From NCBI GenBank assembly GCA_030145305.1, contig JAQYVX010000010.1, positions 62,001 to 126,000 on the forward strand: a stretch of 64,000 bases of DNA, written 5' to 3'. Positions 37,436-46,527 of this stretch are shown piece by piece (position 1 is the first letter of the stretch; each line of letters starts with the position of its first letter). The DNA is from Halarcobacter sp. (GTDB lineage: Bacteria > Campylobacterota > Campylobacteria > Campylobacterales > Arcobacteraceae). Under the pieces are notes generated by a model. That model ran no database searches. It saw only the letters and a program-made list of their open reading frames with translations, and was not told the origin of the DNA. Position numbers and translations under genes: made by a program.

Positions 37436-38040
37436 TGCGTAATAGGTTAGATGAGGCTTTAGGTTTTAAACTTGAAGCTTCTAATCTTCTTTATGCATTA
37501 TGTGACTTTCAAACACTTCTAAAAAAAGAGATTCTTTTAGATAATTTTATTGAACTTGCATTAAAATTTGATGCAAAAATTATTCAGTATAGAGATAAAG
37601 TAAATTCAAATGAAACACAAATTGAGAATTTAATGTATCTTAAAAAAAAGCTTAATATTCCCATAATTATAAATGATAAAATCGAACTTATAAATTATGC
37701 TGATGGACTTCATTTAGGTCAAGAGGATTTTTTTAAAATACATTCTAATAAAAAACTTGCTACAAAACTAATTCGAAAGAAAATAGGGAATAAACTTTTA
37801 GGAATTTCAACTCATAATGAAGTTGAAATTCTAGAAGCTAATGAACTTGATATTGATATGATAGGTTTGGGAGCTTATAAAAATACTTCTACAAAAAATG
37901 TGCCAAATTTATTAGGTGAAAGAATTTCGTATTTAGCAAAAATTTCTTCAAATCCAGTTTGTGCAATTGGTGGAGTTGAAATAAATGATAAAATAAAAAA
38001 TGTCTCTTTTAATGTTGTAGGAAGTGGACTATATAATTAA
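37435..38040 (+). CDS. thiE: Thiamine-phosphate synthase family protein
   Basis: 201 residues, TIM-barrel. QYRDKVNSNETQIENL near residues 46-61 is the pyrophosphate-binding region, INDKIELINYADGLHLGQED near 79-98 the central strand pair, GISTHNEVEILEA near 122-134, and CAIGGVEI near 180 the product-binding loop. It joins HMP-PP and thiazole phosphate. The DK after QYR keeps the RxK arrangement. Coupled to accD by TAATG. An about 20-residue N-terminal extension precedes the barrel. Confidence 0.82.
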   Translation: MRNRLDEALGFKLEASNLLYALCDFQTLLKKEILLDNFIELALKFDAKIIQYRDKVNSNETQIENLMYLKKKLNIPIIINDKIELINYADGLHLGQEDFFKIHSNKKLATKLIRKKIGNKLLGISTHNEVEILEANELDIDMIGLGAYKNTSTKNVPNLLGERISYLAKISSNPVCAIGGVEINDKIKNVSFNVVGSGLYN

Positions 38041-38055
38041 AAAAATAGGAATTTT

Positions 38056-38514
38056 ATGGCTAAAATTAATATATATGCAATTGTAAAACCAACTTCAGAT
38101 GAATTTGACAAAATCTCAAAAGAGTTTATAAAGATGTGCTCAAAATACGCAAAAGTAGAAGTTCATTCGATTTTTAATAAGAACATCTCAAAAGCACAAA
38201 CTATTGGTGAAAAAGAAGCAAAAGAGTCTTATACTAAAGCTTACCTCCCTCTAATGAATGGATATTGTATTGCTTTAGATGTATTAGGTCAAAATCTTGA
38301 TAGTTTTGAATTTTCAAAAATCATAACAAGTAATAGTGAAGTTAGTTTTTTTATAGGTGGAGCATATGGTTTTGAAAAAGAATTTTTAAAAAAATGTAAT
38401 AAAATAATTAGTTTAAGTTCTCTCACTATGGCACATAAAATAGTTACTCTTGTACTATTAGAACAGATTTTCAGAGGTCTTGCAATAAAAAATAATCATC
38501 CATATCATAAATAA
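38056..38514 (+). CDS. rlmH: 23S rRNA pseudouridine(1915)-N3-methyltransferase RlmH
   Basis: 152 residues, SPOUT fold. The SAM-binding knot includes FFIGGAYGF near residues 96-104 and SLSSLTMAHKIVTLVLLEQI near 118-137, and the usual C-terminus NHPYHK. It methylates Psi1915 in helix 69 of 23S rRNA. A 19-bp tandem repeat spans the last codons and stop. Confidence 0.95.
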   Translation: MAKINIYAIVKPTSDEFDKISKEFIKMCSKYAKVEVHSIFNKNISKAQTIGEKEAKESYTKAYLPLMNGYCIALDVLGQNLDSFEFSKIITSNSEVSFFIGGAYGFEKEFLKKCNKIISLSSLTMAHKIVTLVLLEQIFRGLAIKNNHPYHK

Positions 38515-38528
38515 TCATCCACATCATA
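38491..38528 (+). repeat. 19-bp tandem duplication across the rlmH stop
   Basis: AATAATCATCCATATCATA (38491-38509) is followed by a copy with one difference (38510-38528). The first copy encodes the conserved C-terminus; the second includes the stop and untranslated sequence. Confidence 0.9.
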
Positions 38529-38582
38529 AATAATTTATATATATTTCAGTATAATATCTAAATTTTTTAAATAAGGTGAAAT

Positions 38583-38933
38583 ATGGCTAATACAAAACAG
38601 ATTGAAGAATTAAAAATAATCTTACTTGATAGAAAAGAAAAAATAAATAGAAACATTCAAGGTAGCAGAGATAGCATTGATTCTTTAAAAGACTCTGAGT
38701 GTAAAGATGAATTTGATTATGCAGAAGTTTCAAGTGATAGCTTTAAAGAAGGTATAATAGCAAACCAACAAATTAAAGAATTAAATGAAATAGAAGATGC
38801 TTTAAAAGGTATTGAAAAAGGTACTTATGGAATTTGTGAAATGTGTGATGAGTCAATTGCTATTGGGCGATTAAGAGCTAAACCATTTGCAAAGTTTTGT
38901 ACTCCTTGTAGAGAAATATATGAAGCTGAATAA
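38583..38933 (+). CDS. DksA/TraR-family zinc-finger protein
   Basis: 116 residues. An N-terminal coiled coil (1-70) precedes a four-Cys zinc finger: CEMCDESI near residue 87 and FCTPCREIYEAE at the C-terminus. DksA-type proteins enter the RNA polymerase secondary channel to modulate the stringent response. The coiled-coil tip carries Asp-Ser-Asp-like acidic residues (EVSSDS), compatible with this. It is shorter than E. coli DksA (151). Confidence 0.87.
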   Translation: MANTKQIEELKIILLDRKEKINRNIQGSRDSIDSLKDSECKDEFDYAEVSSDSFKEGIIANQQIKELNEIEDALKGIEKGTYGICEMCDESIAIGRLRAKPFAKFCTPCREIYEAE

Positions 38934-38963
38934 TAAAAAGTAGAACAACAAAAAGGATAAGAT

Positions 38964-39974
38964 GTGGGACTTAAAAAATATATTGGTTTTTCTTTACTAT
39001 TAATTATGGTTGTTGGACTATATGTATATAGTGTTGAAAGTGGAGATTATAATGTTACAATATTAGATTATTCTTTAGTATTGCCAACAGTTGCATGGAT
39101 TTTAACGCCAATTGTTTTACTGTTTATATTTACAGTTTTACATCTAATGTTTTATGGTTCAGTTAATTATTGTAAAAACAGAGGTTTTATCAAAGATGAA
39201 ACAACTATTATTGAAACATTAAAAAATATCCTATTAGAAAAAAATGATAAAAGAAAATTTAAAACAGCAGGTTACAAAAATGTTGCTGGAATTTTAAAAC
39301 AATTTAAAATCGATGTTAACGATTCGGCTTTTACTTCAACTAATGAAAGTTTGAATGAAGTAGTATCACAAATAAAAGATATTAAAGCTGGAAAATTTGT
39401 AAGTGAAAAATCTTTAAAATTAGATTCTTCTTCATCTTTAGCTAGACAAAATTTAATAAATAAAATGAATGAGCAAGTTGATTACTCACTAGATATTCTA
39501 AAAAAAGCAAATCAATATCCAGCTGATATTGTGAGATTTGCATTTTTTAATGTCCTAGAAAATAAGACAATGACTACAGTTAAAAAAGTTTATACAAATG
39601 TTGTACTAGATAGAGAAATGGCATATAAACTTTTTTTAAAAGATATTGATAATACTGAATTTGGTTTAAGTAAAGAAGAAATATTAAAAATAACAAAAAG
39701 TTTAAACTATTCAAAAGAGGAATATCTTCTCTTAGCAAAACTTTATAAAGATGTTTTGACACCTGACAAACTTCTTGAACTTTTTGAACTTATTTGTGAA
39801 GACAATGATCTTGCAACAAGTGCATATCTTTATGTTCTTTGTGAATTAGAAATGATTGAAAAAGTAAGAGATATCTTATCAGGATATAATGATGATGAAA
39901 TGTTACCATTTAGAGCTCTTTTAGACTTAAAAGAAGCAGGTAAACACTATTCTTTAACTGATATATCAATTTAA
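38964..39974 (+). CDS. Conserved membrane-anchored protein of unknown function
   Basis: 336 residues with a GTG start after AAAAGGATAAGAT. Two N-terminal membrane helices (about 6-24 and 40-65) precede a cytoplasmic helical domain of about 260 residues. The later part (SKEEILKITKSLNYSKEEYLL; ATSAYLYVLCELEMIEKV) looks like helical repeats, but I cannot name a family. It ends three bases before dus and probably shares a transcript with it. Confidence 0.7.
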   Translation: MGLKKYIGFSLLLIMVVGLYVYSVESGDYNVTILDYSLVLPTVAWILTPIVLLFIFTVLHLMFYGSVNYCKNRGFIKDETTIIETLKNILLEKNDKRKFKTAGYKNVAGILKQFKIDVNDSAFTSTNESLNEVVSQIKDIKAGKFVSEKSLKLDSSSSLARQNLINKMNEQVDYSLDILKKANQYPADIVRFAFFNVLENKTMTTVKKVYTNVVLDREMAYKLFLKDIDNTEFGLSKEEILKITKSLNYSKEEYLLLAKLYKDVLTPDKLLELFELICEDNDLATSAYLYVLCELEMIEKVRDILSGYNDDEMLPFRALLDLKEAGKHYSLTDISI

Positions 39975-39977
39975 TAC

Positions 39978-40910
39978 ATGACAAAAAAAATTGATTTTAG
40001 CCAGTCCTTAATGGTGCTGGCACCACTTGCTGGATATACTGACCTCCCTTTTCGTGCTGTTGTTAAAAAATTTGGTGCAGATATTACAATATCTGAAATG
40101 ATCTCTTCCAATGCTTTAGTTTACAAATCAGAAAGAACTAAAAAAATGATTGAAAAATCACCAAGTGAAGATCCATATATTGTACAAATTGCAGGAAATA
40201 ATGCTGAAATTGTAAGAGATGCAGTTTTAATGTTAAATGACATTGATGGAATTGATGGAATTGATTTAAACTGTGGTTGTCCTGCACCAAAAGTTTTTTC
40301 ACATGGTTCTGGTTCAAATTTATTAGGCGATTTAAAAAAGCTTGAAGAAATCTTAAGTACAGTTAAAAAATATAGTAAAAAACAGTATACCAGTGCAAAA
40401 GTTAGAATTGGAGTAAATGATAAAATTCCAGTTGAAATTGCAAAAGCTGTTGAAGCTTGTGGTGTTGATTTTGTGTCAGTTCATGGAAGAACTAGAGCTG
40501 GAAAATATAAAGCACCTGTAGATTATGATGCAATTAGAGATATGAAAGCTGCTGTAAAAATTCCTGTTATTGCAAATGGCGATATTAAAGATTATGAAAA
40601 AGCAAAAGAAGTGTTAAAATATACAAATGCTGATGGTGTTATGATTGGTCGTGGTGCTATTGGAAAACCATGGATTTTTTACCAATTAAAACATGGTATT
40701 GAAGATATTAATGAAGATAAAAAAAGAGAAGTTATTTTGGAACATTATGATGAAGTATTAAAATATCATGGAGCTCATGGAGCTGTAATGTTTAGAAAAC
40801 TATTACATTCGTATTCAAAAGGGTATAATGGTGCTTCTGAGTTTAGAGATTTGATAAATCGTATTTCAGATGAAAAAGTCATGAGAGATATAATAGAAAA
40901 TTTTTTCTAA
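39978..40910 (+). CDS. dus: tRNA-dihydrouridine synthase
   Basis: 310 residues, FMN TIM barrel. LAPLAGYTDLPFR near residues 14-26 starts the FMN site, ITISEMISSNALVY follows, LNCGCPAPKVFSHGSGSNLL near 95-114 contains the catalytic Cys, SVHGRTRAGKY near 166-176 and ADGVMIGRGAIGKPWIF near 216-232. It reduces uridine in tRNA D-loops using NADPH. Which Dus subtype (DusB-like by length) is inferred. Confidence 0.93.
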   Translation: MTKKIDFSQSLMVLAPLAGYTDLPFRAVVKKFGADITISEMISSNALVYKSERTKKMIEKSPSEDPYIVQIAGNNAEIVRDAVLMLNDIDGIDGIDLNCGCPAPKVFSHGSGSNLLGDLKKLEEILSTVKKYSKKQYTSAKVRIGVNDKIPVEIAKAVEACGVDFVSVHGRTRAGKYKAPVDYDAIRDMKAAVKIPVIANGDIKDYEKAKEVLKYTNADGVMIGRGAIGKPWIFYQLKHGIEDINEDKKREVILEHYDEVLKYHGAHGAVMFRKLLHSYSKGYNGASEFRDLINRISDEKVMRDIIENFF

Positions 40911-40970
40911 AATTTTTTGGATAAAATAATCTACTTTATGCAATTATGCATTATAAATTAAGGGAAACAC

Positions 40971-41777
40971 TTGACCGAATATTATTATGAACTAACAATT
41001 AAGCCAAATGAAGAATATGATACATTTGTTGATTTAGTTACATCATTAACAAATGAAGCCATTGAAGAATCAGAGAAAACTATTATTGCAAGAAGTGAAG
41101 AAGACTTAAGTGATATGGAGTTTGGAATAAAAGAGTTTGCAAAAGCATTAGATGTTAAATGTGAAACAGTTTTATTAAAAAAAGAGAATATAGATTGGAT
41201 TAAACAATATCAAGAATCTGTAAAATCTGTTGAAGTAGGAAACTTTTACATTAGACCATCTTGGGATGAAGCAAAAGAAGATAAAATTAATATTATAATT
41301 GACCCTGCCTTGTCTTTTGGTTCAGGACATCATGAAACAACATCAAGTTGTATTGAAGTTATTAGCGAATATGTAAAAGCTGATAATACAGTTTTAGATG
41401 TGGGAACAGGAAGTGGAATTTTAGCAATTGCAGCTTCTAAACTTGGTGCAAAGGTTGATATTTGTGATACAGATCAAGTTTGTATAAAAGATACAATATC
41501 AAACTATGAATTAAATGAAACTTCATTTCATGAGTCATGGGTAGGATCTGCTAATACAACAAGAAAAAAATATGATGTAGTTATTGCTAACATTGTTGCT
41601 GATGTTTTAGTTTTTATTGCAAAAGATTTAAAGAAATGCTTAAACGATGAGGGTATACTAGTTATATCAGGTATTTTAGATAAACATATAGATAAGGTTC
41701 TAAGAAAATTTAAAGACCTAGAACAAGTAAAGTTAATTCACAAAAATGAGTGGATAACTATAGTATTTAAAAAATAA
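40971..41777 (+). CDS. prmA: Ribosomal protein L11 methyltransferase
   Basis: 268 residues with a TTG start, AAGGGA upstream. The substrate domain (1-90) is followed by the SAM domain: DPALSFGSGHHETTS near 106-120, VLDVGTGSGILAIAASKLGA near 140-159 and DVVIANIVADVLV near 199-211. It trimethylates L11. ftsH follows by 14 nt. Confidence 0.93.
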   Translation: MTEYYYELTIKPNEEYDTFVDLVTSLTNEAIEESEKTIIARSEEDLSDMEFGIKEFAKALDVKCETVLLKKENIDWIKQYQESVKSVEVGNFYIRPSWDEAKEDKINIIIDPALSFGSGHHETTSSCIEVISEYVKADNTVLDVGTGSGILAIAASKLGAKVDICDTDQVCIKDTISNYELNETSFHESWVGSANTTRKKYDVVIANIVADVLVFIAKDLKKCLNDEGILVISGILDKHIDKVLRKFKDLEQVKLIHKNEWITIVFKK

Positions 41778-41791
41778 AAGGAGTTTATTTT

Positions 41792-43906
41792 ATGATGAAT
41801 GGTAAAAACAACAACAATAATAAAAATAACAATAATAAAAACAATAACAAAAATAACGGAGATAACAACAATAATAATAATTTTTTTAATAATAATCCAT
41901 TATTAGTATTCGTAATATTTTCAATTGTTACAATTTTTGTATTTAAAGCTATTTTCCCTGAAGGAAATAATCAAGGAATGGCAGGACAAAATCCAAATAT
42001 TGCTGCATATGGAAAGACTACAAATAAGACAGTTCCATATTCTGAATTAAAACAATTAATATCAACAGGAAGTATTGAATATGTTGGTATTGGAAATACT
42101 CAAATCAAAGCAATAAGTAAGCCTTCAAATGGACAAGTTACTGCTTATACAGCAAGAAGAGTTATTCCTGATAATACTTTAGTTCCTTCTTTAGAGGAAA
42201 AAGGTATTAATTATGGTGGAATCAATGAAGAAAATCTAATGGCTGACATTCTTTTTGGATGGGTTTTACCAATTTTTATCTTCTTTGCAATTTGGATGTT
42301 CTTAGCAAAAAGAATGTCTAAGTCTATGGGTGGAGGTTCAGGAGGAATTCTTGGAATTGGAAGTTCTAAGAAAATGATTAATTCTGAAAAACCAAATGTA
42401 ACTTTTGATGATATGGCTGGAAATAAAGAGGCTAAAGAAGAAGTTCAAGAAGTAGTTGATTTCTTAAAAGATCCAGATAGATATGTAAAACTTGGAGCTC
42501 AAATTCCAAAAGGTGTACTATTAGTAGGTCCTCCAGGAACTGGTAAAACATTGCTTGCTAAAGCAGTTGCTGGTGAAGCAAGTGTTGAATTCTTATCTGT
42601 TTCAGGTTCTGCTTTTATTGAGATGTTTGTGGGTGTTGGAGCATCAAGAGTAAGAGATTTATTTGAGCAAGCAAAAAAAGTTGCACCTGCTATTATTTTT
42701 ATTGATGAGATAGATGCAATTGGGAAAAGTAGAGCAAGTGGTGGACCAATGGGTGGTAATGATGAAAGAGAACAAACATTAAACCAGTTACTAGCTGAGA
42801 TGGATGGTTTTGCAACTGAAGAAGCACCTGTAATTGTATTAGCTGCTACAAATAGACCAGAAGTTTTAGACCCAGCACTTTTAAGACCAGGAAGATTTGA
42901 TAGACAAGTACTTGTTGATAAACCAGATTTTGAAGGTAGAAAACAGATTCTAAATGTGCATATTAAAAATGTAGTTATGGGTAAAGATGTTGATTTAGTT
43001 GAAGTTGCACGTATGACAGCAGGACTTGCTGGTGCAGATTTGGCAAATATTGTAAACGAAGCTGCATTACTTGCAGGTCGTGCAAAAAAAGATGAAGTTA
43101 ATTATGATGATTTTAAAGAAGCAGTTGAAAGACAAATTGCTGGACTTGAAAAGAAATCAAGAAGAATCTCACCAAAAGAGAGAAAAATTGTAGCTTATCA
43201 TGAATCAGGTCATGCACTTATTGCTGAAATAACAAAAGGTGCAAAAAAAGTTAACAAGGTATCAATTATACCTCGTGGACTTGCAGCTTTAGGATATACT
43301 TTAAATACGCCAGAAGAGAATAAATACTTAATGCAAAAACATGAGCTTATTGCAGAAGTTGATACTTTACTTGGGGGAAGAGCAGCTGAGGAAGTTTTCA
43401 TTGGTGAAGTTTCAACGGGTGCTGGTAATGACCTTGAACGTGCTACTGATATTATAAAATCTATGGCTTCTGTTTATGGAATGAGTGATGTTGCTGGGTT
43501 AATGGTTTTAGAAAAAAGACAAAATCAATTCTTAGGTGGACAAACTACAAAAGACTTTTCTGATGATATGGCTAAGAATTTAGATGATCATATAAAAGGT
43601 TTATTAAATGAAAGATATAAAGTTGTATTAGAATCTTTAAGAGAAAATAAAGATGCAATTGAAGAAATGACAGCTGAATTACTTGAAATTGAAGTTATAT
43701 CAGGACAAAGAGTTAGAGAAATCATTAAAGCTCATGGTGGTGTTGTCTTTGAAGGTGAAAGTTTACATTCAGATGCTGTTACTTCAGAACCTGAAGAAAA
43801 AAATACAGAAGAAAAAAATACTGAGACTGCTGATATTAAAGAAGAAGATGAAAAAGAAGATGAAACTTCTTTAAAATCTGAAGATAAAAAAGAGGATAAA
43901 GAATAA
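41792..43906 (+). CDS. ftsH: ATP-dependent zinc metalloprotease FtsH
   Basis: 704 residues. The first 35 residues are an Asn/Lys run unusual for FtsH. TM1 is about 37-55, a periplasmic domain follows, TM2 about 150-172, then the AAA module with GPPGTGKT near 246-253, FIDEIDAIG near 305-313 and the second region of homology RPGRFDRQVLVDKP near 365-378. The protease site HESGH lies near 470-474. The C-terminal tail is highly acidic and Glu/Lys-rich. It degrades membrane and soluble proteins, and is followed after one base by the PSD-like gene. Confidence 0.97.
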   Translation: MMNGKNNNNNKNNNNKNNNKNNGDNNNNNNFFNNNPLLVFVIFSIVTIFVFKAIFPEGNNQGMAGQNPNIAAYGKTTNKTVPYSELKQLISTGSIEYVGIGNTQIKAISKPSNGQVTAYTARRVIPDNTLVPSLEEKGINYGGINEENLMADILFGWVLPIFIFFAIWMFLAKRMSKSMGGGSGGILGIGSSKKMINSEKPNVTFDDMAGNKEAKEEVQEVVDFLKDPDRYVKLGAQIPKGVLLVGPPGTGKTLLAKAVAGEASVEFLSVSGSAFIEMFVGVGASRVRDLFEQAKKVAPAIIFIDEIDAIGKSRASGGPMGGNDEREQTLNQLLAEMDGFATEEAPVIVLAATNRPEVLDPALLRPGRFDRQVLVDKPDFEGRKQILNVHIKNVVMGKDVDLVEVARMTAGLAGADLANIVNEAALLAGRAKKDEVNYDDFKEAVERQIAGLEKKSRRISPKERKIVAYHESGHALIAEITKGAKKVNKVSIIPRGLAALGYTLNTPEENKYLMQKHELIAEVDTLLGGRAAEEVFIGEVSTGAGNDLERATDIIKSMASVYGMSDVAGLMVLEKRQNQFLGGQTTKDFSDDMAKNLDDHIKGLLNERYKVVLESLRENKDAIEEMTAELLEIEVISGQRVREIIKAHGGVVFEGESLHSDAVTSEPEEKNTEEKNTETADIKEEDEKEDETSLKSEDKKEDKE

Positions 43907-43907
43907 A

Positions 43908-44510
43908 ATGTTTGATTCTATTATTGCAAAAGAGGGACAAAAATATATTTTAATTGCATTTATTGCAATGATTATTTTTGTATTAGTTAATTGTAAATTT
44001 TTGACTTTTATCTCTTTTGTGATGATATTCTTTTTAATTTATATATATAGATATAAATATATAGATTTTAAATCATTTAAAAAAAATGAAATCATAGCTC
44101 CTATTTCTGGAACTATTTCAGCTATAGATGTAAAAGATTTAAAAAAATCAATTTATATCGATGTTAGTTTATGTGATTCTCATATTTTAAGAAATTTAGA
44201 AGAGGGTCCTTGTAAAATTAGCATAAGAAGAGGACTGAATTTATTTCTATCAACTTTTAAATCAAAAGTTCTAAATGAACAAGCTAAACTAGAATATGTT
44301 AACTCTTCAATGCATTTATATTCTTCTCTTTATAATCCAAGTATTGAACTGCCAAGTAATAAGAGTCTTGAAAAAGGTGAAAAAATTGGAACTTTTATTC
44401 AAGGTGAAGTTATAGTTACTTTGAATAAAGAGTTTGCTACTCTTGTTAAAATTGGCGATAAAGTTATATCAGGACAAAGCATATTAGGAAAAAAAGAAGA
44501 GAATAAATAA
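43908..44510 (+). CDS. PSD-like membrane protein, likely non-catalytic
   Basis: 200 residues. Two N-terminal membrane helices (about 12-28 and 30-48) lead into a domain resembling short phosphatidylserine decarboxylases: APISGTISAID near residues 64-74 and EKGEKIGTFIQGEVIVTL near 155-172. The self-cleavage Gly-Ser that makes the pyruvoyl group is Gly166-Glu167 here, so autocatalytic activation should be impossible. It follows ftsH by one base, as related genes do elsewhere in the phylum; the pssA gene often found next to them is absent here. A lipid-binding or regulatory role is inference. Confidence 0.7.
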   Translation: MFDSIIAKEGQKYILIAFIAMIIFVLVNCKFLTFISFVMIFFLIYIYRYKYIDFKSFKKNEIIAPISGTISAIDVKDLKKSIYIDVSLCDSHILRNLEEGPCKISIRRGLNLFLSTFKSKVLNEQAKLEYVNSSMHLYSSLYNPSIELPSNKSLEKGEKIGTFIQGEVIVTLNKEFATLVKIGDKVISGQSILGKKEENK

Positions 44511-44525
44511 AATTTCAAAAAGTTC

Positions 44526-44554
44526 TTGACAAATTCTTTTTTTCACATTATAAT
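44526..44554 (+). promoter_or_regulatory. Consensus sigma-70 promoter of leuA
   Basis: TTGACA (44526-44531), 17-nt spacer, TATAAT (44549-44554). It is a full consensus match, unusual in this AT-rich genome, and implies a start near 44561 and a leader of about 220 nt before leuA. Confidence 0.9.
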
Positions 44555-44594
44555 CTCTATTAATAAAAATACACAAAACCTAGGAGAGTACAAA

Positions 44595-44672
44595 ATGAAA
44601 ATATTTAATTTTTATAATAAACATTTTATTAAAAGTGTAAACACTCTTCTGCTTCTCTCAAAACCACTCTAA
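44595..44672 (+). CDS. Candidate leucine leader peptide upstream of leuA
   Basis: A 25-codon ORF too short for ordinary gene calling. It starts at ATG 44595 with a strong AGGAGAG ribosome site (44582-44588) and ends at TAA 44672. The first residues are MKIFNFYNKHFIKSVNT, then four consecutive Leu codons (CTT CTG CTT CTC, 44646-44657), then SKPL. CTG and CTC look uncommon in the neighbouring genes, which mostly use TTA and CTT for Leu. It lies between the consensus promoter and leuA, the layout of leucine-responsive attenuation. I see no GC-rich terminator after it; an AU-only hairpin and U7 run at 44718-44739 are the best candidates, so control may act by another leader-coupled route. Confidence 0.8.
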   Translation: MKIFNFYNKHFIKSVNTLLLLSKPL

Positions 44673-44784
44673 TATTTAATAATCACATATCGTACGTTAA
44701 ACAAAAATAATAATCACAAAAATAGTTTTTACTTTTTTTATATTAAAAAAAAGATACAATATTTGAATTGATAAGGATAATACA

Positions 44785-46362
44785 ATGGGGAATAATATGA
44801 TAAAAAACATAGATAAAAATAGAATTATAGTATTTGATACAACCTTAAGGGATGGAGAGCAATCTCCTGGTTGTTCAATGAACACAGAAGAAAAAATAAA
44901 AGTTGCATTGCAGTTAGAAAAATTGGGTGTTGATGTTATTGAAGCTGGTTTTGCAGCTGCAAGTCCTGGAGATTTTGATGCAGTTTCAAGAATTGCAGAG
45001 AGAGTTAAAAATTCTTCAATCTGTTCTTTATCAAGAGCAATAGAAAATGATATTAAACAATCAGGACTTGCTGTTTCTAAAGCACCATTACATAGAATTC
45101 ATACTTTTATAGCAACATCACCTATTCATATGAAATATAAATTAAAAATGAGTGAAGATGAAGTTATAAAAAGAGCAATTCATGCAGTTGAATATGCAAG
45201 AACTTTTGTTGATGATGTTGAGTTTTCATTAGAAGATGCAGGAAGATCTGATATTTCATTTATGAAAGAAGTTATGGATGCTGTTATAAATGCAGGAGCT
45301 TCAACTATTAATTTACCTGATACAGTAGGATATAGATTACCAAATGAATTAGGCGCGATGGTAAAAGAATTAAGTGATTTTGCAAAAAATAGAGCAATAA
45401 TTTCAGTACATAACCACAATGACTTAGGTTTAGCAACAGCGAATACATTAGAAGCTGTTATAAATGGTGCTAGACAAATAGAAGTTACAATAAATGGATT
45501 AGGAGAGCGTGCAGGTAATTCAGCTTTAGAAGAGGCTGTAATGGCTATTAAGACTAGAAAAGATGCATTTGGAGAATTATATACTAATATAAATAGTCCC
45601 GAGTTATATGCAACTTCTAGATTAGTAGCAACAATTACAGGTGTTGAACCACAACAAAATAAAGCTATTGTTGGTAAAAATGCCTTCTCTCATGAGAGTG
45701 GAATCCACCAAGATGGTATTTTAAAACATCAAGAAACTTATGAAATTATGAAACCTGAAGATGTTGGAGTATATAAAGAATCAACATTAATTTTAGGGAA
45801 ACATTCAGGACGGGCTGCTTTTAGAGATAAAATTGAGCATTTAGGATTTGATAAAATTAGTGATGCAGAATTAAATACTGCTTTTGAAAGATTTAAAAAT
45901 TTAGCTGATAAGAAAAAAGATGTTACAGATGATGATGTTAGAATGTTAATTACAGATGAAGCATTAAATCAAGACAAAACTTATGAGTTAGTTGGCTTAC
46001 AAATTTCAGATTGTTCAAATGGAGTTCCAACTGCTGCGGTTTCTATTAAATTCCAAGATCAAATAATGTCTGATGCTGCTATTGGTGATGGAACAATGGA
46101 TGCTATATTCAAAACTATAGATAGATTAACAGGTTATAATGGTGAATTAAAAGATTATAAAGTAACTTCTGTTTCTGAAGGAAAAGATGCCTTAGCAAAA
46201 GTAACAGCTAGAGTTGGTTTTGATACAACAAGTCCAGCATTTGTAGGACATGGTTTAAGTATTGATACAATGTTAGCAACTGCAAAAGCATATTTAAGTG
46301 CTTTAAACTCTTACCTTTCTCAAAAAGAAAGATTGGATAAGAATAAAGAGCATCAAGTTTAA
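44785..46362 (+). CDS. leuA: 2-isopropylmalate synthase
   Basis: 525 residues. It condenses acetyl-CoA and 2-oxoisovalerate, the first step of leucine synthesis. The TIM barrel has [16 protein letters not shown] near 19-34, the metal-binding [14 protein letters not shown] near 209-222, and NGLGERAGN near 239-247. The C-terminal LeuA dimer domain (about 390-520, with VSIKFQDQ and GVDT-like [21 protein letters not shown]) binds leucine for feedback. The ATG at 44785 has AAGGATAA upstream. A leader ORF rich in Leu codons precedes it; a strong terminator follows. Confidence 0.96.
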   Translation: MGNNMIKNIDKNRIIVFDTTLRDGEQSPGCSMNTEEKIKVALQLEKLGVDVIEAGFAAASPGDFDAVSRIAERVKNSSICSLSRAIENDIKQSGLAVSKAPLHRIHTFIATSPIHMKYKLKMSEDEVIKRAIHAVEYARTFVDDVEFSLEDAGRSDISFMKEVMDAVINAGASTINLPDTVGYRLPNELGAMVKELSDFAKNRAIISVHNHNDLGLATANTLEAVINGARQIEVTINGLGERAGNSALEEAVMAIKTRKDAFGELYTNINSPELYATSRLVATITGVEPQQNKAIVGKNAFSHESGIHQDGILKHQETYEIMKPEDVGVYKESTLILGKHSGRAAFRDKIEHLGFDKISDAELNTAFERFKNLADKKKDVTDDDVRMLITDEALNQDKTYELVGLQISDCSNGVPTAAVSIKFQDQIMSDAAIGDGTMDAIFKTIDRLTGYNGELKDYKVTSVSEGKDALAKVTARVGFDTTSPAFVGHGLSIDTMLATAKAYLSALNSYLSQKERLDKNKEHQV

Positions 46363-46391
46363 AAAGAAGAGTACGAAAGTACTTTTCTTTT
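46362..46391 (+). terminator. leuA terminator
   Basis: A 13-bp stem (46362-46374 with 46379-46391, one G-U pair) capped by a GAAA tetraloop and ending in a T-rich arm, directly at the leuA stop codon. Confidence 0.92.
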
Positions 46392-46527
46392 ACTCTAAAA
46401 TAATCTAATCTTCCTTAAGCTTCTTTTTTATACTAAAATTCAAAAAAAAGCTATTAAAATATCCTTATTTTAATAATATATCAAAAAAATTTAGATATAT
46501 TTAAATAAATGCCAAGGAATATGACAC

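Noticed and set aside
44697-44885. 62-codon minus-strand frame across the leuA start
   Set aside because: It overlaps the leuA N-terminus and leader, has low-complexity Ile/Phe-rich sequence, and no ribosome site.
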